DNA from: Leucaena leucocephala
Lineage: Eukaryota; Streptophyta; Magnoliopsida; Fabales; Fabaceae
Length of the DNA stretch: 64,000 nucleotides
Direction of reading: 5' to 3'
Assembly (NCBI GenBank): GCA_037074615.1
Contig: CM073515.1
Location: forward strand, 12,981,001-13,045,000
Below, one piece after another: positions 23,541 through 34,990 of the stretch (the first letter of the stretch is position 1; each line of letters starts with the position of its first letter). Position numbers and translations under genes: made by a program. The notes beneath the pieces are model-generated. The model was given only the letters and a program-made list of their open reading frames with translations, was not told where the DNA came from and did no database searches.

Positions 23541-26287
23541 TTTTAATTAATTGAAAAATACTACTTATATCCTATTAAAGTTTAAATTATTGAAATAAAA
23601 TTGGTGGGTCTTCTCCTCCTTCCCTCCAAAAACCTAAATCTTCAAATATTTCCCTCCACATTTTTGAATATTTCAAATTATAAAAAAAAAATCAGCTCTT
23701 TCAAATTATGATAATGAACCTCCTTCATTCCCATCTATCCATATCTCCTTCTTTTCAAATTTCCAACTCTTTTGCTCTTACCCAATTGTTCATCAAGCTT
23801 CCTCCTCCTTCGCTCCTTGTCACGAAGTCGTAGTCTAGCTCCTAGTTCTGATTTATGAACTTGCAACGAACTTGTGACTGGAGCAACAAACCTAGAGCTC
23901 CAAATTTCGAATCATGTGAAGTTCTTATGGAGAAATCTCAGAAGCGTCTTGCACATTGAAATGAAAACAAGAAGACTTTTCACTTTCCTCATCTTTAATA
24001 GTTATTGATATCTTAAGTCAAATTTGTGGTAGGTTGGTCCTTGTAAAACTTGTACAGATGAAACTCATAGGTTTAGGAAATCCATTTCTAAAACTCATGG
24101 GTGATTGGTCAGATTGCTTGGGGTTATGACCGATCATGATCTTAAATCATGTGGAAGTTTATCTGTGCATCACTTCTTGAATGAATTATCACTATCTTTA
24201 TAAAATTACTCTCACTATGCATGCCATTTAATTAGAACTTCAATTTTTTTTAATATACATTGTTTCTTTTTGACATAAACTTTCCCTGCCAACGCCTTTT
24301 ACAAGAACATGGTACAGGTTGCAAAGCTAGTTTTCCACCAACAAGAACATGGTACAAAAACTTCTCTTTTTGGTTTTACTGAAGAAGATCATATTGGAAA
24401 AGTTAGTTGTAAGGTTCTTCTTTACACCCTTTCTTCCCTTATTTTCCTTTTCAATCCTATGAAAGGTTTCATTTGGCTGTAATTATTGTTGTGTTTCCTT
24501 CTGATCTTGTTAGTATTCTTCATTTTGAAGTTGTGTACTTTCTTATTATGATGCAAAAGTTTTTCCATTTCAACAAAATTCCCACAACAATCTATTGTTT
24601 CTTAATTTGTCTGGAACATTGAACTTATTGTGTATAAGCACATATATGTTTATGTGTTTGTCGAAGCAGAAAATGTGGCCAAAAAGCAATTTGCGTGTAA
24701 TATATTTGATCTCCTATGTAACAAAATGGAAAAGATGCTTTTATGAATTCCTTTTTGTTTGATTATGTTGGTCATTTGGAAGTTAGTACATCATACATGG
24801 AATTTATTATGGAAGCTTCACATGCAGGCTGTTCCATCATTTCCTCCTATTACATAATAGTTCTTCTTTATGACATATTCAGAATCTTTATTTTAGAATG
24901 ACACGTGATGATGCGCCTTGGATGGGATGTCAAAAGCTTATATTGATAGTCATCATTTTTCCCTACCTTGTAGGTATTATAATGTTGTTAAGAAAGAATT
25001 CTTGTACTATATTGAAATGGACCTCTAATTTTTACTTGTTTATAAATACACAAGTTATTAGTTTGCATGTGTGATTTTGTTGTTCTTGTATACCAATTTG
25101 GCTGTTAGAATAATAGCGAAACATTGTGTTGAATTGTTGCTAATTCGATGTTTCTATATGGGTTCCAATTTGGCTATATGTATAGTAACCTAATGAATAG
25201 TATATATAGACTTTGAAAGTTTACTCCAAAATAGATATCTGCCTATGTAGCTTTTCTTTCCTGCTTGTTGTTTTATTATTAATAAATTACTTTTTGCTCA
25301 TACCTTCATTCAAATTTGTATGCTTTCAGGGGAGACAGGGAAAATGCCTGCTAGTGATCCCATTATTCACACATAATATTTTGAGTCATAATATTTCTAA
25401 TAATTATATTAGTATAAGATATCTAATAAAAGGAACGGAGCCCAAAAAAGAGGAATTGTCTTCAATCTAGTAATAATTCAATTGTGTAAAGTGTGTATAT
25501 CCAATTGCTGGAAGAGTTTACTAACAAATTTCAAGATGAGAGAGAAAAATAGAAGAAGAACATGCAGTAGAACATATAAAGATGGAAGAAGAGTGTGTAC
25601 AATTTGAACAAGATCTAAACAAATGGAGTAAAGGATAAAAGTTTAATTCACTACCTTGATGCAGAGGGGACAATCAGAGACCCTTATTTTCTCTACTCCT
25701 AGTATTAGACCTTTTATATAACATTTATATTTGAATTAAATTATTTTATTTTATCTTTAAATATTTTTAATTAATTGAAATATTCTTATATTTTATTAAA
25801 GAATTATGTGAATTATTTATTAATATTATTAGATTTTAGTTTATTTATTATTTTATTTTTATATTTATTAACACATTATAGGTTTTAATTTAAGAAAAAT
25901 TAGAAAAAATAATTTAAAAATAACTATTGACTTTATTGTCACTAATTCATCTTTAAATGATGACTTTGACTTTAGGCGACAATTTTTTATGTTATCACTA
26001 ATTCATCTCTATGTAAAGACTTAAAAAGTTCTACTTTAGACGGCAATTTTTGTTGCCACCTATGGTTTACTTTTGACGACGATGACCACTTTGACACCTT
26101 TTGTTGAACTTGAGTCGCAAATAATTGTTGACATTTGGCAATAATTTTCAATTATTACTACTAATATTTATAAGTGATAATTTCATAAGCAATAATTTGA
26201 CGATGGCAAAAAATCGCTACTAAAGGTCTTCAGGAGCAATTTTGATACTTTCAGCTATGATAAATAGTTGATTTTTTTATAGTGATA

Positions 26288-27011
26288 TATCATCTAATTA
26301 AGTTGTCGAAAAAGGTATCGGATAGATCTCATATTACAAATCCAATGCGGGCCATCATTCTCCATCTTTCTATAATTCCTCCTACTTTCCAATACGGGTG
26401 TGTTTAGATTAACAGGGTAGAATTAACTCTTTTTCAACTAACTTTTATAAAAATTAGATAATATAATATAATTATATTTAAATTAATTTTTATAAAAATT
26501 AGTTTGACAAACTGAATCTTATTTAGATAAGTAATATAAAAATAAGTGTAGATATAAAATGACTGAAAATGATATAAATTTTATTAAACAATATATATTT
26601 ATATAATATGCATATAAGGGGATAACTCTAAGAGAAATATTAAAATTATAAAAAAATTAAGCTAATTTATGTTAATATTCTGTATTTTATTTAAACATTA
26701 TAAAATTGATAAATTAACAAAAAAATCATTTCAAAAGAATTTATCTATACTGAAAAAATGATTGACAAAAATTTAAGATTGTACTTGTTATTTTTATAAA
26801 GAAGATATTAGTAAATCCATTTCATGAGTGGACAGAGATATAATTTATTGCAAAAAAAGAAATCAAACAGTACAGAGAGAAAAGGCAAGTAGGTAGATAA
26901 AAAAGTGGCTTAATATTTAATAGTAATTCCCCATATCACCGTACAACACAGTGCCTCTGCAGCTATAAAAAGTGAATTCAACCTCAGCCTGGCTTTTTGG
27001 CGATCGGAGCT
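26288..27011. other. no gene recognised
   Basis: AT-rich spacer. A GGGTGTGTTTAGATTAAC stretch near 26397 resembles a MITE end but no partner end was found. Confidence 0.4.
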
Positions 27012-27020
27012 TATTTTGAA

Positions 27021-28028
27021 GGGTTAAAGTTAATGCAGTACCCCAAATATTTCTGTACATATAATTAACGATAGAGCAATTTTTCCCCTTAACCAAACAG
27101 CGCTTAACTTTCGTTTTCTATCCCTCAATCTGACTCCACGTGTCTCTTTCTTCTTCATCCGACTCTTTCTAATCGATCTATTCAAGAAGAGAGAAGAGAA
27201 CGCCATAGCTAAGAAAAGAGAGAATATCTCTAACGGAGAGAATAAATTGAGGAGGGAACTTGCTGGAGGCCAAAACAAGAAGAACGCCTATGTTCTCACC
27301 AATGTTATTGGTGACACCAAGCATGGCAATCTGGCGCAAGTTGATACCCAAAACGGATCTGAGAGCATGAGAGTATAGCTACTTGAAATCACACAATCTC
27401 CAAGTCCCACCCATGGCGGTTGAGTCCCTCCTTTCATATCGGCCATTTCACTCACAACATCGCTTTCCTTCCCATATCCAGGCACCTCAGGCAAAGAGTT
27501 CAATGAGTGTGGGGATAGCTTTTGATTGGCTAAGGGGATTGCTTTTGATCCCCCAAAGCTCTGCTTTCAATTTCCGAGATCAGGGGTTGTGTATTTTAGA
27601 CCTTATCCTCTTTTATTGTATAAAATTGTTATCTTTGTTAGTTGTGAGATGTAAGCTGAATTAGAAATTGTAGTGGCTAGCATGGACTTTGTTAGTTTCG
27701 TCTTTAGCTCATTCTGAGATATAAGTTGAATTAGAAATTGTAGTGGCTAGCATGGACTTTGTTAGTTTCGTCCTTAGCTCATTCTCTCCGTCAGGGGATC
27801 TTCTCTCTTTTCTAAGCTATGGCGTTCTCTTCTCTCTTTTCTTGAATAGATCGATGAAAAAGAGTCGGATGAAAAAGAAAGAGACACGTGGAGTCAGATT
27901 AAGAGTAGTAAACGAACGTTAAATGCTGATAGAATGATTGCTCCATTTTTAATATTTTAGCACTTTAAAATATTTTAGATATTAATTATACCTATAAATA
28001 TTTTAAGACTCTTCATACACTTTAACCC
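27021..28028. mobile_element. 1.0-kb Mutator-like element (MULE)
   Basis: Terminal inverted repeats over 200 bp long begin GGGTTAAAGT at both ends. The inner 170 bp of the arms (about 27080-27242 and 27783-27940) are nearly identical, sharing CTGACTCCACGTGTCTCTTT. Flanks are TATTTTGAA (27012-27020) and TATTTTTAA (28029-28037), a 9-bp duplication with one mismatch, as expected for Mutator. No transposase is present. A frame of about 68 codons runs along the plus strand from about 27175 to 27378 through the left arm into the interior (contains NKKNAYVLTNVIGD); it could be captured host sequence (Pack-MULE) but I do not recognise it. Confidence 0.75.
27646..27785. repeat. 70-bp tandem duplication inside the MULE
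   Basis: Units 27646-27715 and 27716-27785 differ at only a few positions and abut the right inverted repeat. Recent duplication relative to the element. Confidence 0.85.
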
Positions 28029-28440
28029 TATTTTTAATTGTGATCGGGAAAGAAAATAATACCATAGCACGTGGCTCAAAACGGGAATCCACACACTATT
28101 CTGTTAGACAAATGATAAATATTTACTATATTATAGAGGCAGAATAAAATATTTATATTATAATATGATGATATTTTTAAAATAAAAAATATTATAAATA
28201 TTTAAAATATCAATCATTAAATATTTTAAATTATGTTTTGGTAATACGTTTGTTAATATGCTGTGTTTATTTTTTTTCAACTTATTTAATGCAATATTTC
28301 TTATATATATAATTGTTATATTATTGGTACAACAGCCTATTCAGTCGATTCAATCATAAAAATCGCGATCTTTCAATTTTTTCTATTTGACATGTAGTCC
28401 AGGTTTTAAAATATTTCATAGAAGCATAGTTTATGAATTA
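28029..28440. other. AT-rich, no gene
   Basis: Nothing recognised beyond the MULE target duplication at its start. Confidence 0.4.
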
Positions 28441-29005
28441 TATTAGCCTATAGTATATATTTAATTTTTTATATTTATATTAAAGTTTATTTCAATCCTT
28501 CAATTTTATAAAGTATAGTTTTAGTTCTAAAATTTTAACACCATTAATTTGACTTAATAAAAAATATTAACTCAATAAATTTAAATAATAATTGTATAAT
28601 TAAATGCTGACAAGAAATTATTAGATTTTAATTTTTAATATAATAATTTTATATTTTAAATCATTATTTAAATTAAAATTAGCCAAGAGATTTTCATGAG
28701 TTTTTAATGAAAAATGTAAGATGGAAAGATACAAAAAATTTAATTAAAGTAATATTAATTTACAGGATTTTATTTTTAAAAAAATTAAAGTAATTAAAAT
28801 ATCATAAATAATTTTATTTTACATCTAGTTTTACTTTAAAAAATATAATATTAAAATATTAAAATTTAATTAATTGGTTGAGTCAATATTTTTTGTTAAG
28901 TAACACTAATAGGGTAAAGATTATGATACTAAAAGTCCACTTTATAAATTTAAGAGATTAAAATAAAATTTAATAAAATATTAAATATATACTTTAGCTA
29001 TTATA
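28441..29005. repeat. fold-back element, MITE-like
   Basis: Arms 28441-28580 and about 28870-29005 are inverted copies. Landmarks are TATATATTTAAT at the outer ends, TTTATAAAGT in the middle and AAAAAATATT(A/G)ACTCAA at the inner ends. The interior is AT-rich without coding. No target duplication was confirmed. Confidence 0.55.
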
Positions 29006-29875
29006 TTATAACTAAGATTAATAATTATAATATTTTATTTTATTTTATTATTTTTATCACTCTAAAATTGATGAAATTTAGTTGACAATCTAAATGTGAA
29101 GTAGTTAGAATTGAGAATAATAAAAAAGACTAATCCCTCGTAATTTAGTGAGTTAAAGTTTATATTTTTATTAAAAAAAATTAAATTTAAATATTAACAA
29201 TATTTTAAATAAAATTTTATCTAACAGAAATACATATGTACTTACAAAAATAATATTGGTGAAATGCCGTGCCCGGAGTGCCAATGTAGACCAATTGGTC
29301 CCATGATTTTTTTTACTTTTCTTTTGGCGATTCGGCAACTGGGTATGTCGTTGGATTACTGCCTAACTTCTTCATTTTTTATCCTAATCATAGTTTTATA
29401 ACAAATTAGCAAGACACATCAAAAACTATAATATATTCTAAAACCTAAAATCATGGATTTTAGAAAAGCATACTAGTCTAATTTTTTTTAAAAAAATATA
29501 TTTTTAAAATCTTTATTTATCAAAATTATCACAAAAAAGCTTTTAACTGTTTATTAGCAATATCACAAAAAAATTTAACAGTTTATTAATACTTTATCTA
29601 GTTCTTTAAATTATTTTTAATATAATTAATATTTTAAAATATTTAATTATGTAATTAATACTTTAAAAAAAAGTACAAAGCTAACAGAAAGCTAACTCTG
29701 TTAATATATTTACTATTCATCGTCACTGTTCGTCCCACCTCCGCTTTCTGATAGCTTCCTTCGCCGATCCCGACGAGCAATAACAAGGCTTCCGTTGCCC
29801 CTCCACCACCAAATCCACCACCTTGAACACCAAACACAAAAGAATATCTAAAAGATCAAGAACACATAACATAAC
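29006..29875. other. no gene recognised
   Basis: AT-rich. A glycine-rich 60-codon frame on the minus strand (29655-29837) lies just after the putative terminal exon below and may be its 3' untranslated sequence. Confidence 0.3.
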
Positions 29876-29981
29876 CTAGCTCACTCCTTTGTTCATCACT
29901 TTCCCACTTGATTCTGCAATCCTCATCGCCATATCCCCCATTTTCTCATTCAAATCTGCAACAACTCTGATATATGTATCA
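29876..29981 (-). pseudogene. possible terminal exon of an unidentified gene
   Basis: Behind a CACAG acceptor, the minus strand reads 34 codons (DTYIRVVADLNEKMGDMAMR, ending NKGVS) to a TAG. The amphipathic, methionine/glutamate-rich composition looks protein-like in a region that is otherwise AT-rich noise. No preceding exon was found up to 30180. I do not recognise the family. It may be a captured or orphaned exon. Confidence 0.22.
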
Positions 29982-30245
29982 CTGTGTATCTGTGTTGTGT
30001 GTAGTGTCTTTAACTTCAGTTATGTTTCTTCCAGAAAGATTAATGAAGGTGATTAAGAGAGAGAAAGGCTTCGTTCGTCTCTTACACTCGTACACTCTTC
30101 TTGCTCATTCTTCGAGAAAGGTCTGGGATTAAAGCGTGTGGAAGTGGCTCTTTTAAGACTTAGAGACACAAGATAAAACCCAACATCACCTAAAAAATCA
30201 CTCAATTAAAACAACCTTAATCGTTTTGAGATTATTTTAAAAATT

Positions 30246-31635
30246 TAAATTAAAAATTATGTATAATATAACTTTAGGTCATTCTTTTTAAACAGTCAAA
30301 ATAAAAAATTAAATTTTTAAATAATTAAATACAATATAAGCTAAATTAAAAAATATGATTTGTTTTAATTGATTAATAACTAAATATACTGAATTAAAAT
30401 AGATTTAAAGAAAATATTTTTAATATTTTTAGTTTAAAGGAAGGAATAATGAATGATAATGAGTGAAAAGAATAAATTTAAAGGTGATTGATAATAATAA
30501 AAGTAATCCTCCAATTCAATAACGAAGATAATTATAATTTCAAAAGATTTGGGAGTTTTAAATAATGAATTAAGAATTATAATAAAACTTTTAATCTAAC
30601 AATTGAGCCACATCGAATTGTCATAAAATATTTTCTATGTCCTAATTTATTAACTGTCACCAAAATAATAAAATAGGACTAAAGATATTAAAAACTAATA
30701 CTTAATTATAACTCAATAATTTATAAAATAGAATTTAAGCTAACAAGAGACACAACGATCCAATAATTCAAGCCATCTTAAAAAATCACAAAATATTCAT
30801 GATAATCTCAATTTAATGTCTGACCCAGATCAAAGTAAATAAAATTAAAGTTAATTAAATATTAATGTCAAATGGCAAGCAAAAATTCAGTCACAATAAT
30901 CCTCAATAAATACAATTAAATCATTCTAAATATTTTCAATAATTATAAAATTAATCCTAAAATCTAGGAGTCTTAATATAATTATAAAGTAGATAATTAG
31001 AATAACTTATACTCTCATTTGAGATCCTAAACTCATGCCTTTGCTATTGAATTAGAGAATTTAGATGTTTAGCCACCTATAGCTATAAAAATTAACACCA
31101 ATTTTAAGAGCTTAGCCATAGATAATGGAGTTGCACGTCGCTACTGTAGAAGGTGTGGATATGGAAAGAGTGGGAAATCTCACGGTATTATTGCTAACGT
31201 GGCTTGCTCTTGGTGTGAATGCTTTTTCTCTTTTCCAATTCCTCTCAATTATGCGGCAGCGTCTCGTTTTTTATTTCCATGTGTGTGCTTGCCTTTTAAA
31301 AGCTGAATCAAAGAGAAAATAATAAACAAAATTACGATTTGGCCTATTGGATCTTATTGTGCAATTTATAGTTTTATGGTCCTTTATTCTCATTTGTGAA
31401 TTCCGATTGCTCCTAAATTCCTAAAATATAAAATCATAATAATGTAATATATTTTATTCTAAAAATAATTGTTTAGAAAAATTATAAAAATATGACAATT
31501 ACACATTTTTTAAGCACTAATTTAATATAAGGCATATTAATTCAATTAGTGCACAAATAATAAAATTAAGGACCACAATATTGACAAAAACCACAAAAAT
31601 GATATGAATTAATATATAAAAATATGGGTTTGTCA
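30246..31635 (-). repeat. Athila-like 3' LTR (heavily mutated copy)
   Basis: Aligns end to end with 42687-44094. Its outer edge has lost the TG terminus, now TAAATT where the partner has TGAACC. It contains a 65-codon frame at 31125-31322 that also exists in the other LTR (43566-43763); this is LTR sequence, not a gene. Confidence 0.8.
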
Positions 31636-31650
31636 ACTCCCCCACACTTA
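31636..31650 (-). promoter_or_regulatory. polypurine tract
   Basis: Minus strand TAAGTGTGGGGGAGT directly abuts the LTR start TGACAAACCC. It would prime plus-strand DNA synthesis. Confidence 0.7.
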
Positions 31651-32159
31651 ACATTTTGCACTCCTGGGCAAAATATCACTCAAAGGAATCCCAACAGTTA
31701 TATTCAATACAAGTAAACATAAAACTATCAAGGCAAGAATTTATAATTAACTTTAGCAACTTCTATCCCTAATTAATCAACAGTGATAGAATGTTTTAAT
31801 GCAAGGAAAGTAACACAATACATGACAAGATAGAGGAATGGAGACATAATATATTTCTCATAAGTATAAGTGTTTCACTCAACTCTCAAATATAGAAAAT
31901 TTTCACTCAATCCACCTAGATTAGCGCCTATCATAGGTTTATAAAGATTCTACTATCTCCACTACTAACATACCATAGACTCATGATCAAGGGGACTTTA
32001 TTGGGTTGTAATGTTAGTGAAAGGCTAATGAATGGATGGAATAAAATGTAGAACAAGTTTAATGCATGAGTATTAAGAAATAGCTCAAAGTAAGCTAACG
32101 TGCAACTATCAAATGAACGACAAACTTTAATCTTCAACTAGCAAAAGATGCCTTATTTC

Positions 32160-32310
32160 AAACTTCATGCCTTGTTGCCAATTTTTTTTTCTTTTCCTCT
32201 CTTTCTTTTTTTTCAACTTCTATCTTTTTTGTCCATTTTTTTTGCACATTTTTTTTTTCTTTTTCTTGTCTTTTTCCTTTTTTTTGTGTTTTTTTTACAA
32301 ACCTAACTCA
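32160..32310. repeat. poly-T-rich low-complexity tract
   Basis: Long T runs broken by C. The phenylalanine-rich 60-codon frame over it is an artefact. It is part of the non-coding region of the Athila-like element. Confidence 0.7.
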
Positions 32311-32656
32311 AAAATGATAAAGTTAGCAACTTCAATAGTGCACAGTTAATCATAAAGAACATAATATAACTCATGCAAAGTACTTGTTTAAAATTAATGG
32401 AATGAAATGAAAGTGATTGGCTTAAAGGGGTAAGCAAAGGTTAATTGAGATGGCTTATGTTTAGGTAAAAGGGTTTCGAATTGAATACCCCGCCCCTATC
32501 ATACTCACAATTTTAGGTATTAATGCTATTTTGAAAAAGAATCTAGACAAGTTCTGTTATGGCCTGGAAATTGATAGAGAAAAAATAAATAAATAAATAA
32601 ATTTAACTTAAGGGTTATATATATATATTCGGTGCAGAAATTTCAAACTGAACGGG

Positions 32657-32710
32657 TTAGCTGAGTGGTCTAGTGACAAGAGTTTAAATCAGGATACCCG
32701 TGTTCGAGCC
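32657..32710 (+). promoter_or_regulatory. tRNA-like A and B boxes near the LTR end
   Basis: TTAGCTGAGTGGTC at 32657-32670 fits the pol III A box, and GTGTTCGAGCC at 32700-32710 is close to the B box, about 30 bases apart, as in a tRNA or tRNA-derived SINE. They lie antisense to the LTR, close to its 3' end, at the same relative place as the weaker pair in copy 1. Confidence 0.4.
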
Positions 32711-34755
32711 ATGGCCAGAGCAGAAGGAAAGTTTTTTTTTCTTCTTTTCTCACATACAAAATTACCAAAATGCCCTCACCCTTTTTCTGCATAAGTCGTA
32801 CGCCATTTCCATTTTCCCTCTGAATCTCCTCAGCGTCACAGGCGGAAGGAAGCGGCGGGAGCAGAGTTGGCGAGCGGCTCAGGGAAGGCTTCCATGGCAC
32901 AAAAGGTCTGCTGCTGTCGCCTTTAAGTTTGAGGCACTCCTTCCCCATTTCAATTTTTTTTCTGTCAACGGTGGGTTCAGGGAGGAGAGAGTGGAAGGGA
33001 AGTCCTGCTGGGTGTCGGAAGTTCTGCAATTGGGTTCTGTCGTGGGTTTATACTCTTTCCAGTAGACTACCCTTGTGGCTGTCACTGTCGTCGTGCAAGC
33101 AGCTTCCCCTATTGCCGTTGCTATGTGAGACTTGTACTGTAGCTGCTACGGTTCAGAGCTTCTTCCCTATCGATGCGTAGAAATTAAGTGATTTGAAGCT
33201 GTGGAAATTGTTCCAAGTTGGGAATTTGATTTCTTTCTTCTCCCTGGCTTGTTGGGTATGCTCAGTATTTTCCCTTCTGTTTCCTGCCCTGCGTTGGATC
33301 AATGAGTTTCTGTAGCAATTTAATCCTCAATTTTCTTCTCTATGCAGTCGTGGTGTGTGGTTTGGTACTATAGCTACTGCAAGTTTACCGAGCTCCTTTC
33401 TTATCTCCGTCCAGTTCCTTTGGGATAGTGGTACGTATGGACCACTTATTCTCCTTTCTGTATGAATCAGTGCTCCCTGTCGTGGGATAATTTAAATTTC
33501 CATTTTCTCTGTTTGCTGAGCTGCGATGATTGAATGAGAGAAGGTGGTGTGTATGAAATTGTTGCTGGACAGGAGATACTGTGGGGTGGATTTAGAAAAA
33601 GGTATTTTGGGTTGATAAGAAGTGCATATGATTTGCTAGGATGGTTAGGGTGCACACATTTATGAGATTTTGTTAGAATTCTATCAATAGTGTATTTGAG
33701 GTTGTGAGTTAGCTGAAGGATGATACATAGGAAGATATGTGTATGCACTATGGTCATTGCTACTGTGTGGGGGTGTTCTGTATGTGCAGTGTATGTGTTT
33801 TGGAATATGGTTTCTAGATTGGTCTCAGTTAGCCGTGTGCTCATAGGTATGGGTTTGCCTTTTTCTGTCTTGAAAAATATGAAATTTTACGGTGTGGGAA
33901 GGAGATGGGGCATTATTGTTGTTTGCACATAAGTATGAATATTGCTAATTAAATGAAAGAAGAATAAAGGTGATTGGGGATTGTTATGCAAATGCATATG
34001 CGTATATATACACACACATATGAAAATAAAGATGAAATAGAAGCTTATGGAGTTCGAGTGCCAGAATTAAGTAGTTCTGGGAGAAATTTGGAAGTTACAA
34101 AGTTTTGTAAGGGATGTGTTCAATGTTTAGAAATGATGAAGTGTTTGCCTTTATATTTGGTTGTAGCTTAAAAGTGATTTATTTATGTTGAAACTTTAAA
34201 TAGGATGTTAACATACTATTTCAAAATACCAGGGGATTTAGAAAGGAAAGTAATTAAAGTGGTTGGGCTGAAAGAGTAACTATTTAGGAGCGTGACAAGT
34301 GAGTGAATAACGTTCCCTACAAATTTACATTTTCAAATGCATTGTTATTTCAAATGATGAATTTCAAATATGGATTTCAAAAAGCAAGTTTTACGAAATT
34401 ATGGTTTAAATCGTTAGAAATGATTTTCTTTCGATCGATTTACAAAAGATTACAATTATGCATGAAAATGGATAAAGAGGCTTTAGAAAAAGATTTGACA
34501 GTGAACTGATATTATTCATGAAATCTTCCTACGTGAATTGCATATGTTTTTACAGTAACTTGATTATGAATGTTCATACTGGGGTTTTTGAAATTCAAAA
34601 TGGCTTTATCAATGATTATGGTATTTGAAACGATTGAGATCATTACATGTGAAAAGGACCCCACGCATGATGGTGTTTTAGGATGGAATACAGACAGAAC
34701 GCTGGTTGCTAACAGCAGTACTGTTAGTCCTTAGTGCACCTTGGTTACTCGAGCT

Positions 34756-34990
34756 CGACAGTTTGTGGCATAGCCCCCAGAATTATTTCGTGGGATTTAT
34801 TCTCACGACAGTTTGTGGCATAGCCACCAGAATTATTTCGTGGGATTTATTCTCGCGACAGTTTGTGGCATAGCCACCAGAATTATTTCGTGGGATTTAT
34901 TCTCGCGACAGTTTGTGGCATAGCCACCAGAATTATTTTTGTGGGATTCATTCTCGCGACAGTTACTGGCTTCGAGCCACCAGAATGGTT
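34756..34990. repeat. 50-bp tandem repeats in the nested LTR
   Basis: Four nearly identical 50-bp units start at 34756, 34806, 34856 and 34906 (the last has one extra T), followed by a diverged partial fifth. Each starts CGACAGTTTGTGGCATAGCC. The equivalent part of LTR copy 1 (about 6850-7080) has looser, diverged repeats, so the array expanded in this copy or lineage. Confidence 0.9.

Larger units (their letters stand above)
21846..26284. mobile_element. 4.4-kb CACTA element lacking transposase
   Basis: Left end CACTACAAAAACAAAAAAG; right end read inward CACTATAAAAAAATCAAC. ATA flanks both sides (21843-21845 and 26285-26287), a 3-bp duplication. Sub-terminal zones at 21860-22250 and 25920-26280 carry many variants of AGCGGCGACTTT and GTCGCCGCTGAAAG; a smaller patch lies at 23085-23165. 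No Transposase_24, TNP2, DUF4216 or DUF4218 sequence was found between the ends. The interior contains microsatellites, two LTR-like repeats (22680, 23373) and 2 kb of unassigned sequence (23550-25900) with no long frame. It is a non-autonomous carrier that would depend on proteins from elements such as the one at 57770. Confidence 0.7.

Noticed and set aside
27175..27378. MULE interior frame considered as a cyclin N-terminal piece (LTN motif)
   Set aside because: Only a three- to five-residue resemblance; no cyclin box is present.
31125..31322. 65-codon frame MELHVATVEG..., repeated at 43566-43763
   Set aside because: It lies inside both Athila-like LTRs and has no recognisable domain. Its conservation is explained by the LTRs being copies.
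32167..32349. Phenylalanine-rich 60-codon frame
   Set aside because: It is a translation of poly-T low-complexity sequence.
32670..34171. Many frames of 60-125 codons
   Set aside because: All lie in the nested solo LTR, on both strands, with no domain and no shared reading with LTR copy 1.
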